Shown here one piece after another: positions 17,973-25,530 of a stretch of 64,000 nucleotides of DNA. A program made the translations under genes and the position numbers. A model generated the notes under the pieces. The model ran no database searches, was not told the DNA's origin, and saw nothing but the letters and a program-made list of their open reading frames with translations. Position 1 is the first letter of the stretch. The number at the start of each line of letters is the position of its first letter. The DNA comes from Microbispora triticiradicis (GTDB lineage: Bacteria; Actinomycetota; Actinomycetes; Streptosporangiales; Streptosporangiaceae): positions 1 to 64,000 of the forward strand of contig QFZU02000004.1 of assembly GCA_003260025.2 (NCBI GenBank), read 5' to 3'.

Positions 17973-18185
17973 ATGAAGGCGGCGGTCGGCGACCGACTGG
18001 TCGTCGAGAGCATCCAACGGGGCAGGGTGGGTCGCGTCGGGATCGTGCTGGCGCTCTACCACACCGACGGCTCGCCGCCCTACCTCGTGCGCTGGCTGGA
18101 CGAGGAACGGGAGACGCTGTGCTTCTACCCGGGCCCCGACGTCCGGATAGAGCATTACCTGGAGTGGTGCCCGCAGAGCCCGTGA
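17973..18185 (+). CDS. DUF1918 small protein
   Basis: This 70-residue protein begins MKAAVGDRLVVES, as is typical of the DUF1918 family, and continues with a VGIVLALYHTDGSPPYLVRWLDEER core: a small SH3-like beta barrel that is common in actinobacteria and uncharacterised. A GTG nine bases upstream is an alternative start. The gene follows the FBP aldolase/phosphatase by 16 bases on the same strand and is probably co-transcribed. Confidence 0.85.
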   Translation: MKAAVGDRLVVESIQRGRVGRVGIVLALYHTDGSPPYLVRWLDEERETLCFYPGPDVRIEHYLEWCPQSP

Positions 18186-18189
18186 GGTA

Positions 18190-18831
18190 CTAAGCCCGGT
18201 GGAGGCACTCCATGACGTCCTCGTCGCTCGTCTGGGTGAAGTCCTCGTACCAGGCGCCGATGGCGTAGAAGTGGTCCGGGGTGTCCAGGCAGACGATCTC
18301 GTCGGCGTCCCCGCGCAGGCTCGCGATCGTCTCCGGCGCGCCCACGGGCACCGCCAGCACCACCGTGGACGCGCCGTGCGCGCGGGCGACCTGGCAGGCG
18401 GCGCGGGCCGTCCCTCCCGTCGCGATCCCGTCGTCCACCACGATCACCGTACGGCCGGCCAGGTCGACGGGCTCGCGGGCGCCGCGGAACCGGCGGGCAC
18501 GGCGCTCCAGCTCGGCCCGCTCACGGCGTTCCACGGCCGCCATCTCGTCGTCGGTGAGCCGGGCGAGCCGTACGACGTCGGGGTTGACCACCCGCACCCC
18601 GCCCTCACCGATGGCGCCGAACCCCAGTTCCGGCTGGTACGGCACGCCCAGCTTGCGCACGAGGATCACGTCCAGGGGAGCGCCGAGGGCCCGGGCGACC
18701 TGGAACGCCACGGGCACCCCACCTCGGGGCAGCCCGACGACGACCACGTCCCCCACGCCATCCTTTGCCTCACGGAGGTCACGCAAGCGCTCGCCGAGGA
18801 GAAGCCCGGCGTCACGACGATCCACGAACAC
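18190..18831 (-). CDS. Phosphoribosyltransferase-family protein
   Basis: This is a type-I PRTase fold: VFVDRRDAGLLLGERL at the N-terminus, VVVGLPRGGVPVAFQVA, LGAPLDVILVRKLGVP, and the PRPP-loop-like signature TVIVVDDGIATGGTARAA. Homologs of ~210 residues, often annotated as putative phosphoribosyltransferases, occur in dormancy or stress loci of actinobacteria; substrates are not established. The start is uncertain: the GTG at 18831 has GGGGGTGA five bases upstream and fits family length, while GTG 18840 and ATG 18915 are in frame. It is convergent with the DUF1918 gene, four bases away. Confidence 0.85.
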   Translation of the reverse strand: MFVDRRDAGLLLGERLRDLREAKDGVGDVVVVGLPRGGVPVAFQVARALGAPLDVILVRKLGVPYQPELGFGAIGEGGVRVVNPDVVRLARLTDDEMAAVERRERAELERRARRFRGAREPVDLAGRTVIVVDDGIATGGTARAACQVARAHGASTVVLAVPVGAPETIASLRGDADEIVCLDTPDHFYAIGAWYEDFTQTSDEDVMECLHRA

Positions 18832-18912
18832 GACATTCACCCCCAAAACCTGACGGTACGCGGCCTCTCGTGCGCGAGGAGAGCCGCGGGTGAGTCCTGA
18901 TCGCCTGTCCTG

Positions 18913-18918
18913 CATACT
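18913..18918 (+). promoter_or_regulatory. Candidate -10 element (CATACT) for a leaderless lacI-type transcript
   Basis: CATACT lies exactly six bases before the GTG start at 18925, and no ribosome site is visible. Transcription starting at or next to the GTG would give a leaderless mRNA, which is common in actinobacteria. Confidence 0.4.
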
Positions 18919-18924
18919 GGGGCG

Positions 18925-19959
18925 GTGACCGCGACCGACCGGGCCCCCGGCGGGGAGCTTCCCCGGCACCGGCCGACTCTGGCCGAGATCGCCAATCTGG
19001 CGGGTGTGTCTCCGCCGACCGTGTCGAGGGTGCTCAACGGGCAGGCCGGGGTCGCCCTGGCCACCCGGCAGCGCGTGGAGGCGGTGCTCCGGGAGCACGG
19101 CTACCGGCGGCGCGACAGCGAGCCCGCCGCGATCCTGGAACTGGTCTTCCACGCCCTGGAGAGCCTGTGGGCGCTGGAGATCATCCAGGGCGTCGAGCAG
19201 GTCGCGCGGGAGCGTGGGCTCGCCGTGGTGCTGACCGAGATGCAGGGCAGGCTCACCCCCGGCAGGGCCTGGACCGAACAGGTGCTCGCCCGCCGTCCCA
19301 CCGGGGTCGTGGCGGTCTTCTCCGAGCTCACCGTGCAGCAGCAGTCCCAGCTCGCCACCCGTTCGATCCCCCTGGTCGTGCTGGATCCGACCGGGGAGCC
19401 GCTGCACCAGACGCCGTCCGTCGGGGCCACCAACTGGAGCGGCGGGATGGCCGCCACCCGGCACCTGCTCGACCTGGGCCATCACCGCATCGCCATGCTG
19501 AGCGGGCCCACCCAGTGGCCGTGCTGCCGGGCCCGGCTCGACGGTTTCCGGGCCGCGATGGACGCGGCGGGCGTGTACGTGGACCCCGCCCTCCTGCGGA
19601 TCAGCACTCTCTATGTGGAGGGCGGGTTACGCGACGGCGCCGAACTGCTGCGCCTGCCCGACCCGCCGACCGCCGTCTTCTGCGCCAACGACCTGCAGGC
19701 CCTCGGCGTGTACGAGGCCGCCAGACGGGCCGGGCTGCGCGTCCCGGAGGACCTCAGCGTGATCGGGTTCGACGACCTGTCGTTCACCCAGTGGGCCGGG
19801 CCGCCCATGACGACCGTACGGCAGCCGCTCGTGCAGATGGGGGCCACCGCCGCGCGGATGGTCCTCCACCTCGCCGACGGCGAGCCGCTCGAACAGCACC
19901 GCGTCGAACTCGCCACCACCCTCGTCGTACGGGAGAGCACCGCGCCGCCCCGTTCCTGA
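18925..19959 (+). CDS. LacI-family transcriptional regulator
   Basis: The 344-residue protein has an N-terminal LacI helix-turn-helix and hinge (TLAEIANLAGVSPPTVSRVL, about residues 18-37). A periplasmic-binding-protein-like sugar domain follows, with VVAVFSELT, GAT-x-W, HLLDLGHHRIAMLSGP, PTAVFCANDLQALGVYEAA and LSVIGFDDLSF. It probably represses a sugar uptake or glycoside hydrolase gene set; no such operon is adjacent except the glucanase 16 kb away. It is divergent from the phosphoribosyltransferase gene with a 93-base or shorter shared promoter region. Confidence 0.92.
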   Translation: MTATDRAPGGELPRHRPTLAEIANLAGVSPPTVSRVLNGQAGVALATRQRVEAVLREHGYRRRDSEPAAILELVFHALESLWALEIIQGVEQVARERGLAVVLTEMQGRLTPGRAWTEQVLARRPTGVVAVFSELTVQQQSQLATRSIPLVVLDPTGEPLHQTPSVGATNWSGGMAATRHLLDLGHHRIAMLSGPTQWPCCRARLDGFRAAMDAAGVYVDPALLRISTLYVEGGLRDGAELLRLPDPPTAVFCANDLQALGVYEAARRAGLRVPEDLSVIGFDDLSFTQWAGPPMTTVRQPLVQMGATAARMVLHLADGEPLEQHRVELATTLVVRESTAPPRS

Positions 19960-19976
19960 CCTTTCTGCGGCCCCGT

Positions 19977-20975
19977 TCACGGCCGGTGGCCCCAGGTGGC
20001 CCACCGCCACAGCCACTCCAGCGGGCCGTACCGGTACGTGCGCAGCCAGAGAACGGACCACAGCCACTGGACGGCGAGGATGACGGCCGAGGTCAGTGCC
20101 ACTCTCGCCGAGGACCAGGCCTCCGGTGAGCACCCGCAGAGGCGGGCGGCCAGCAGGACGAGGACGGTCGCGGTCAGGTAGTTGGTCAGCGCCATCCGGC
20201 CGAGCGGCGCGAAGACGGCCGTCAGCGCCGGCCGGAGCGGCGTCCGCAGCAGCACGAGCAGGGCACAGACGTAGACCCCCGCGAGCAGCAGCCCGGAGAG
20301 GGCGAGCGCCCGCCCGAATCCGGGGTCGTCGCCCTCCTGACCGGCCGACCACCACAGGGCGGGCGCCGCCGCGGCCGCGAAGGCCGGTCCGAGCAGCGCC
20401 GGCACCCGGGTGGACCGCTCGATCCGGGCCGTCACGCCGTATCTGGTCAGCGCGGATCCCAGCAGGAACAATCCGGCGACCAGGGTGAACCTCTCCCCGC
20501 CGAGGAACAGCGCCACCGCGACGAGCACGGGGGCGAGCCCGGCGACCACCCGGCGCGGCAGCCAGGTCGAGGGCAGCAGCACCAGCAGGCCGATGACGGC
20601 GTACGTGCTCAGGATGTCGCCGGGCCAGAGCAGGAGGAAGTGCGCCAGCCCGGCCGCGAGCAGCACGAGGAGCCGGCGCAGCAGGATCACCCTCGGGCGG
20701 GCGGCTCGGGCGGCGGCCGACTCCAGCAGAAGCGAGAACCCGACGCCGAACAGCAGCGAGAAGATCGGGAAGAAGCGCTGCTCGACGAGCAGGCCCATCC
20801 AGGCGTCGTCGGGGGTCGTGGGGGCGGCCGCCCGCAGGACGTCTCCGGTGTGGGCGATGGGTTTGACGTTGGCGAGCAGGATTCCGCACAGCGCGAAGCC
20901 GCGCACCACGTCGAGCGCGGTGATGCGCTCACGTCGCGTTCTGTGGGCCGCGGGAGGTTCCGTGAGAGCTTCCAT
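19977..20975 (-). CDS. DUF418 (YeiB-like) membrane protein
   Basis: The 332-residue protein starts at the ATG at 20975; in-frame upstream sequence lacks family features. It has the conserved opening [20 protein letters not shown], followed by [20 protein letters not shown], about nine hydrophobic helices and the C-terminal [11 protein letters not shown]…[10 protein letters not shown] pattern of DUF418. Related YeiB and acyltransferase-3-like proteins are presumed to modify or move envelope molecules, but the function is unknown. The gene converges with the lacI-type gene and is divergent from the histidine kinase gene. Confidence 0.9.
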   Translation of the reverse strand: MEALTEPPAAHRTRRERITALDVVRGFALCGILLANVKPIAHTGDVLRAAAPTTPDDAWMGLLVEQRFFPIFSLLFGVGFSLLLESAAARAARPRVILLRRLLVLLAAGLAHFLLLWPGDILSTYAVIGLLVLLPSTWLPRRVVAGLAPVLVAVALFLGGERFTLVAGLFLLGSALTRYGVTARIERSTRVPALLGPAFAAAAAPALWWSAGQEGDDPGFGRALALSGLLLAGVYVCALLVLLRTPLRPALTAVFAPLGRMALTNYLTATVLVLLAARLCGCSPEAWSSARVALTSAVILAVQWLWSVLWLRTYRYGPLEWLWRWATWGHRP

Positions 20976-21084
20976 GAGAGCCGCATCCTGCGCGGACCCG
21001 TACGCCTCCGGCATCGGCCGCAAGCGGGAATCGGGCGGCGCGGGACCATACTTTCGGCTGGTTCTGCGCGGCCCGCCCATCTCG

Positions 21085-21090
21085 TAGCCT
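21085..21090 (+). promoter_or_regulatory. Candidate -10 element (TAGCCT) for a leaderless kinase transcript
   Basis: TAGCCT (TAnnnT) ends six bases before the GTG at 21097, which has no ribosome site. This is the same spacing as seen at 18913 and 30694. Confidence 0.35.
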
Positions 21091-21096
21091 CGGCCT

Positions 21097-22320
21097 GTGT
21101 TTACTGAGGGCGCTGTAGCCGGGGGCCGTGTGCGGAGATGGGCGGCCGACGCCGGGCTGGGCGCCGTGTTCGCCGTGGTCCTGGCCTTCTGGGCCTCCCT
21201 CATCGCCGACAGCTGGGGCGGGGGCTACTGGCGGTTCGACTGCGCCGCCGGGGCCGCGGTCTGTGCCATCGCATTGTTCCGGCGGCGCGACCGGGCATGG
21301 GCGGCGGTGGCGGGCCTGGCCGTGGCGGCGACCGCCGTCCTGGCCGCCAGGTTCGCCGACCTGCCCGCCGAACCGGGTCCCGGGATGGCCCTCGGTCTGG
21401 CCGTGCTGGTCGCCGCGGCGGTCAGGAGACTGCCGGTCCGTACGGCCTGCGGCGTGGCGGCCGGCGGGCTGGCCGTGGCCGTCGGCAGCCTGCTGACCGC
21501 GCACACGTCCGCCGCCGGGGTGCCGTCGGTCACCGCGATGAACGTCGCGGCCTGGGCCGCCGCCGTCGTGGCCGGGCTGAGCCCGCGACTGCTCGACGCC
21601 CGCAGGCGGGCCGTCGCGGAGGCGGTGCGCCAGGCCGAACGGCTGGCGCTGGCCCGGGAGTTGCACGACGTCGTCGCCCACCACGTCACCGGCATCGTGG
21701 TGCAGGCGCAGGCCGCCCGGCTCGTCGCGCGGCGGAGCCCGGAGAGGGCGGGCGACGCCCTGGGCCAGATCGAGGCGGCGGGGTCCGACGCGCTGGCCGC
21801 GATGCGTCGCGTCGTCGGCCTGCTGCGCGTCGCCGAGGGTGAGGCGGGCGGCCCCGACGCGGGCCCGGGAGTCGCCGAGCCCGGCCGCCTCGGCGACCTG
21901 GTCGGGCGGTTCGAGGCCGGGGGCCGCCCGGTGCGCCTGCGGCTGCCGCGCGAGGAGGAGACGGCGGTGTGGCCGCCCGAGGTGGCCTCGACGGTCTACC
22001 GGGTGGTGCAGGAGTCGCTGACCAACATCGCGCGCCACGCGCCGCGGGCCCGCGAAGTCACGGTCAGCGTGGAGCGGGACCGGGACGTCGTCGTCGTGGA
22101 GGTCGCCGACGACGCGCCGCCGGGGTCGCAGGCGGGATCGCGCGGGGGATCTCGTGGGGGGTACGGCCTGCTCGGGATGCGTGAGCGGGTCGAGGCGCTC
22201 GGCGGCACGTTGCGGGCCGGGCCACGCCCCGGATCCGGCTGGTCGGTGCTCGCCACCCTGCCCGCCCCACTGCCGACCGCCCTGCCCAGCCCCCGCCAAG
22301 AGTCCCGGCGCGACACGTGA
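21097..22320 (+). CDS. Two-component sensor histidine kinase (HisKA_3/NarL class)
   Basis: The 407-residue protein has an N-terminal membrane region of about four to five helices (residues ~15-165). The dimerisation/phosphoacceptor motif [15 protein letters not shown] follows with H190, then an HATPase domain with [12 protein letters not shown] (N box), VADDAPPG and [17 protein letters not shown]. This is the DesK/NarX-like class that pairs with LuxR-type response regulators. Its stop overlaps the GTG start of the response regulator by four bases (GTGA). No dedicated extracellular sensor domain is evident, so the signal may be membrane-related. Confidence 0.92.
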   Translation: MFTEGAVAGGRVRRWAADAGLGAVFAVVLAFWASLIADSWGGGYWRFDCAAGAAVCAIALFRRRDRAWAAVAGLAVAATAVLAARFADLPAEPGPGMALGLAVLVAAAVRRLPVRTACGVAAGGLAVAVGSLLTAHTSAAGVPSVTAMNVAAWAAAVVAGLSPRLLDARRRAVAEAVRQAERLALARELHDVVAHHVTGIVVQAQAARLVARRSPERAGDALGQIEAAGSDALAAMRRVVGLLRVAEGEAGGPDAGPGVAEPGRLGDLVGRFEAGGRPVRLRLPREEETAVWPPEVASTVYRVVQESLTNIARHAPRAREVTVSVERDRDVVVVEVADDAPPGSQAGSRGGSRGGYGLLGMRERVEALGGTLRAGPRPGSGWSVLATLPAPLPTALPSPRQESRRDT

Positions 22321-22979
22321 CGACGATCAGAGTCCTGGTGGCCGACGACCAGGCGATGGTACGCGGCGGCCTGCGGCTCATCCTGGAGGACCAGCCCGAC
22401 ATCGAGGTGGTCGCCGAGGCGGCCGACGGCGCCGAGGCCGTCGAACTGGCCCGGCGGCTGCGGCCGGACGTGTGCCTGGTCGACGTGCGGATGCCCCGGC
22501 TCGACGGCATCGAGGTCACCCGTCTCCTGGCCGGCCCGGGAGTCCCCGAGCCGCTCAAGGTGGTCGTGGTCACCACCTTCGACCTGGACGAGTATGTGTA
22601 CGGCGCGCTGCGGGCTGGCGCGGTGGGCTTCGTGCTGAAGGACTGCGGCCCCGCCCTGCTGGTGGAGGCCGTGCGGGCCGCGGAGGCCGGGGACGCCCTC
22701 GTCTCCCCCTCGGTCACGCTGCGGCTGCTGCGCCACCTGACCACCCACTGGACCACCGACCCGGCCACCCGTCTGGAACATCCCCTCTCGAACCGGGAGA
22801 TCGAGGTCGTCCAGGCCGTCGCGCGGGGCCGTACCAACCAGGAGATCGCCGCGGAGCTGTTCATCTCGCTCAGCACGGTCAAGACCCATGTGTCGGGCAT
22901 CCAGGCCAAGCTCGGAGTGCGCAACCGCGTCGAGATCGCCGCATGGGCCTGGGAGAACCGACTCACAGAACGTACGTGA
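22317..22979 (+). CDS. LuxR/NarL-family response regulator
   Basis: The 220-residue protein has a receiver domain with acidic pair D10/D11 and phospho-acceptor D56 (VCLVDVRMPRLDG). The switch Thr lies in VVTTFDLDEY and the conserved Lys in GFVLKD. A C-terminal LuxR-type helix-turn-helix follows (LSNREIEVVQAVARG…STVKTHVSGIQAKLGVRNR). It is translationally coupled to the upstream kinase. The downstream GlsB-like stress membrane gene, 75 bases away on the same strand, is a candidate target, which is inference. Confidence 0.93.
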   Translation: MTTIRVLVADDQAMVRGGLRLILEDQPDIEVVAEAADGAEAVELARRLRPDVCLVDVRMPRLDGIEVTRLLAGPGVPEPLKVVVVTTFDLDEYVYGALRAGAVGFVLKDCGPALLVEAVRAAEAGDALVSPSVTLRLLRHLTTHWTTDPATRLEHPLSNREIEVVQAVARGRTNQEIAAELFISLSTVKTHVSGIQAKLGVRNRVEIAAWAWENRLTERT

Positions 22980-23054
22980 CACAACAGCCCGAAATGTGTC
23001 AAATCACCCGGAACGGGCAGGAGGTGGGCAGCAGAACTAGAGAAGGGTGGCAGC

Positions 23055-23327
23055 ATGGCCGTAAGCGGCATCATCTCCGCCATCATCATCGGACTCATCA
23101 TCGGCGCTCTCGGCCGACTGGTCGTGCCCGGGCGTCAGGCCATCCCGATCTGGCTGACCATGGTGATCGGCGTCATCGCCGCCCTCATCGGCACGGCGAT
23201 CGCGCGAGGCCTCGGAGTGGCGACCACCCCCGGCATCGACTGGCTGGAACTGATCATCCAGGTGGCGCTGGCGGCCCTGGGCGTCGTCGCCGCCGTGGCC
23301 GTCTTCCGGCGCGGAAGCGTCGGATAG
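23055..23327 (+). CDS. GlsB/YeaQ/YmgE-family stress membrane protein
   Basis: The 90-residue protein is almost entirely three transmembrane helices with the family pattern GLIIGALGRLVVPGRQ at the N-terminus and a glycine-rich second helix. It was formerly called transglycosylase-associated protein; members are induced by stress but have no established enzymatic role. GAAGGGTGG precedes the ATG. A strong hairpin follows directly after the gene. Confidence 0.88.
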   Translation: MAVSGIISAIIIGLIIGALGRLVVPGRQAIPIWLTMVIGVIAALIGTAIARGLGVATTPGIDWLELIIQVALAALGVVAAVAVFRRGSVG

Positions 23328-23334
23328 GCCCTCC

Positions 23335-23366
23335 CCGACGGCCCCGGCACAGGCCGGGGCCGTCGG
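23335..23366 (+). terminator. Hairpin terminator after the GlsB-like gene
   Basis: A perfect 14-bp GC-rich stem (23335-23348 with 23353-23366) has an ACAG loop and begins eight bases after the stop codon. No T tract follows. Confidence 0.8.
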
Positions 23367-23472
23367 CGCGTTCCCGGACTTCACCGACCTTTACGCAATC
23401 ACCGACTTCCTTTGAATTCGCCCGGCCCGGGGCGGCGTACGGTCGTCTTTCGGGGGCGTTTCGGGGGTCTTG

Positions 23473-23682
23473 ATGAACTGCCGTGATGACACGTGTGTCA
23501 CCTGCTCGGACGAGGCGGTCGCGGTCACCGTCGTACGGCTCCTCGACGCCGGCCTCGCGCTCGCCGACACCGGCCGCGGCCGGGAGGTGGTGAGCGTCGC
23601 CCTGGTGGACGTCCAGCCTGGCGACGTCGTGCTGGTCCACGCCAAGGAGGCCATCGCCGTGGTCCGGTGTGGTGTCAGGTGA
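23473..23682 (+). CDS. HypC/HupF-like hydrogenase accessory protein
   Basis: The 69-residue protein opens with MNCRDDTCVTCSDEA and shows the small HypC beta-barrel pattern: LALADTGRGREVVSVALVDV followed by PGDVVLVHAKEAIAVV. Canonical HypC begins MCLGIPG. This variant instead has Cys at position 3 and a C-x2-C, as in divergent HypC-like genes that I associate with actinobacterial [NiFe]-hydrogenase clusters. GGGGG lies five bases before the ATG. It heads a run of hydrogenase maturation relics on the same strand. Confidence 0.7.
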   Translation: MNCRDDTCVTCSDEAVAVTVVRLLDAGLALADTGRGREVVSVALVDVQPGDVVLVHAKEAIAVVRCGVR

Positions 23683-23700
23683 GCCCGGAGGGAGGCGCTC

Positions 23701-24336
23701 GTGAAAGAGGCGGGCCCGATGACGGCGCCGATGGAGCACCGCATGCGCTGGCAGTTCGGCGTGCTCGCGCCGCCGGGCTTCCCCGGCGAGCCGTCGGCCG
23801 GCGTGACGGAGTGCCTCCTTGAGGCGGACCCGGACGCGACGATCGACCTGCGGCTGCGGTTCCTGCACGTCAGGTGCAGGACCGTGGAGCGGGAGGAGGA
23901 CGACGGCTACTGGCCGGTGCCGAAGCTGACCGTCGCCGGGCACGACTACCTCGGCTTCGACGAGGCCGTCGAGCGGGAGACCCGGGCCGTCATCCCCCTG
24001 ACGGGCGGGCGGCGCACGATCGAGGTCCACGTGCCCTGGGGCCGGGAGATCGAGCCGATCCTCTCCCCGAGCGGTGAGCGCACCGGCCGCGTCATCTGCG
24101 AGCACCAGCCGATCCACGCGGAGCTGCGGGTCTCCGCCGAGCGGCTGGCCGATCCGTACGGGCTGGTCAGGTTGCGGGTGGAGGTGCACAACACGGCCCG
24201 CTGGGAGCGTGCGGACGCGCCGCGCGAGGAGGCCCTGCGGCACTCGCTGGTCGCGGCCCACCTGCTGATCGGCATCAGCGGAGGAGCGTTCGGCCCGGGC
24301 CCGGTCGACGAGAGCCGGCAGGTCAGGGGGGTGTGA
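23701..24336 (+). CDS. Unknown protein of the hydrogenase locus, probably truncated
   Basis: The 211-residue protein starts at a GTG after GGAGGGAGG. It shows beta-rich segments (ATIDLRLRFLHVRCRTVE, GLVRLRVEVHNTARWE) and ends with HSLVAAHLLIGISGGAF plus an unrelated tail. I recall longer hydrogenase-cluster proteins in which a similar SLVAxHxLL segment sits mid-protein and a C-terminal domain follows. If so, about half is missing here, but I cannot verify that family. It lies 19 bases after the HypC-like gene and overlaps the region upstream of hypA. Confidence 0.5.
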   Translation: MKEAGPMTAPMEHRMRWQFGVLAPPGFPGEPSAGVTECLLEADPDATIDLRLRFLHVRCRTVEREEDDGYWPVPKLTVAGHDYLGFDEAVERETRAVIPLTGGRRTIEVHVPWGREIEPILSPSGERTGRVICEHQPIHAELRVSAERLADPYGLVRLRVEVHNTARWERADAPREEALRHSLVAAHLLIGISGGAFGPGPVDESRQVRGV

Positions 24337-24341
24337 CGGCG

Positions 24342-24734
24342 ATGCACGAGTTCGGGATCGCCGAGGCCGTTCTGGACGCCGTGGAGCACCGCGCGAAGGG
24401 CAGGCGGGTACGGCGGGCCCGGGTGCGGGCGGGCGCCCTGCTCCGCATCTCCCCCGCGGTCCTGAAGCAGGCGTTCGGCCTCGCCGCCACCGGCACGGTG
24501 GCCGAGGGGGCGACGCTCGACCTGGTCGTCGAGCCCGTCCGGCTCGTCTGCCGGGGCTGCGGGCACAACGCCCTGTGCGACAACCCGATGACGATCTGCG
24601 GCGAGTGCGGGGGCATCGACATCGACGCCGAGGGCGGGGATCGCCTCGTCCTGGAGTCGGTGCAAATCGTGGAGGCGGCCCATGTGACTGGGGATTCCGG
24701 GCGAGATCGTGGAGATCCCGTCCGATCGGCCTGA
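24342..24734 (+). CDS. hypA: HypA nickel metallochaperone
   Basis: The ATG at 24342 gives the MHE N-terminus that HypA needs for nickel binding (Met1/His2/Glu3). The zinc site is intact: C-x2-C in CRGCG and C-x2-C in CGECG, around residues 70-90. HypA, with HypB, delivers Ni to the [NiFe]-hydrogenase large subunit. The C-terminus is extended by about 20 codons that overlap the start of hypC. This is the only maturation gene here that looks fully intact, although hypB and structural genes are absent from the window. Confidence 0.85.
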   Translation: MHEFGIAEAVLDAVEHRAKGRRVRRARVRAGALLRISPAVLKQAFGLAATGTVAEGATLDLVVEPVRLVCRGCGHNALCDNPMTICGECGGIDIDAEGGDRLVLESVQIVEAAHVTGDSGRDRGDPVRSA

Positions 24735-24963
24735 CCTCGCCACGGTCGACGTGAGCGGGGTCCGCCGGGCCGTCAACATCGACCTTCTCGACGGTCAGCC
24801 GCTGCGGCCCGGCGACTGGGTCCTCATCCACGTCGGTTTCGCCCTGTCGAAGATCGACGAGGACGAGGCCAGGGCCGCGCTGGAGTTCCTGGAGGGCATC
24901 GGCCAGGCGTACGAGGACGAACTCGCGGCGCTGCGCGACTCGGGCCCGGGCGCGGAGGGGTGA
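24682..24963 (+). pseudogene. hypC: hypC with UGA in place of the essential Cys2 codon
   Basis: From the ATG at 24682 the frame reads M-(TGA)-LGIPGEIVEIPSDRPD and continues without interruption for ~90 codons (VDVSGVRRAVNIDLLDG, PGDWVLIHVGFALSKIDEDEA). This is a textbook HypC, a chaperone that binds HypD and the Fe(CN)2CO precursor through the N-terminal Cys2 in MCLGIPG. TGC or TGT has become TGA at 24685-24687. The remaining start, GTG 24709, would omit the active end. The simplest reading is a nonsense mutation in a decaying locus; selenocysteine decoding is a formal alternative. Confidence 0.8.
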
Positions 24964-24967
24964 GATC

Positions 24968-25000
24968 ATGCGCTTCGTCGACGAGTACCGCGACGCGGAC
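24968..25000 (+). pseudogene. hypD: hypD relic, first ~11 codons only
   Basis: The ATG at 24968, four bases after the hypC stop, begins MRFVDEYRDAD, the conserved N-terminus of HypD. Homology then ends abruptly near base 25000, and the frame stops six codons later at 25018. The rest of HypD (about 360 residues with the 4Fe-4S site) is missing and is replaced by an inverted piece of hypF. Confidence 0.75.
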
Positions 25001-25001
25001 A

Positions 25002-25157
25002 GTGGGTCAGCACGGTGAAGCGGCGTTCCTCCAGCAGGGTGACAGCCCGATCGAGCAGGAGCAGGTTCTGGAAGACGCCACCGGAGACCGCCACCGCCGA
25101 CAGGCCGGTGGTCTCCCGCAGGTGGTCGCAGCCGTCGGCGACGGCACGCCTGCTCAC
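25002..25157 (-). pseudogene. hypF: hypF relic, inverted C-terminal fragment
   Basis: On the minus strand this fragment encodes VADGCDHLRETTGLSAVAVSGG-VFQNLLLLDRAVTLLEE and LTH. That is the conserved C-terminal Kae1-like segment of the HypF carbamoyltransferase (SGGVFQN motif). The usual continuation (RRVPPNDGGISLGQA-like) is absent: homology stops at about 25005, directly where the hypD relic on the other strand ends. A deletion-inversion junction is therefore visible. Confidence 0.75.
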
Positions 25158-25171
25158 GGGCCCATTGTCTC

Positions 25172-25207
25172 GCGGCGGTTCAGGCGGCGGTTCAGGCGGC
25201 GGTTCAG
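25172..25207. repeat. 12-bp tandem repeat at the end of the STAS gene
   Basis: Three copies of GCGGCGGTTCAG lie head to tail; the last contains the stop codon of the STAS gene on the minus strand. They lie between the hypF relic and the STAS gene. Confidence 0.75.
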
Positions 25208-25530
25208 TCGGGCAGGTCGAAGACGTCGTCGAGGGCGATGACCCGCAGCAGATGGCGCAGGTAGGCGGTCAGCGCGACGATCCGGAGGGCCGCCCCGCGT
25301 TCCTCGGCTCCCCGGTAGAGGTTCATCACGACGGCGATGCCGGAGGAGTCGACGAACCTCAGCCCGGCCAGGTCGAGCTCGATCACCCGCGGGTTGTCCG
25401 CGAGCACCTTGTCCGCCTCTTCGGCCGCCTCGTCCACGGTGGTGTAGTCGAGCTCACCGGTCAGCACCAGGCGCGCGGTGCCTGGCTCGGGGGTGACGTA
25501 CTCGACCAGTAACGGCGGCGTGTCCTGCAT
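25204..25530 (-). CDS. STAS-domain anti-sigma factor antagonist
   Basis: The 108-residue protein is a single STAS domain: ARLVLTGELDYTTVDE at the start, VIELDLAGLRFVDSSGIAVVMN with the phosphorylatable Ser near residue 64, and a C-terminal helix. Such proteins (SpoIIAA/RsbV class) bind anti-sigma kinases when dephosphorylated, freeing a sigma factor. It is last in a four-gene operon; its ATG shares one base with the stop of the upstream cobalamin-binding gene (TGATG). Its likely activating phosphatase is the PP2C protein of the same operon. No anti-sigma kinase gene lies in the operon. Confidence 0.9.
   Translation of the reverse strand: MQDTPPLLVEYVTPEPGTARLVLTGELDYTTVDEAAEEADKVLADNPRVIELDLAGLRFVDSSGIAVVMNLYRGAEERGAALRIVALTAYLRHLLRVIALDDVFDLPD

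Noticed and set aside
24688-24720. A SECIS element after the hypC UGA
   Set aside because: The only stem (GGGAT with ATCCC) is short, has a large loop without the expected bulge, and coincides with conserved coding sequence; not convincing.
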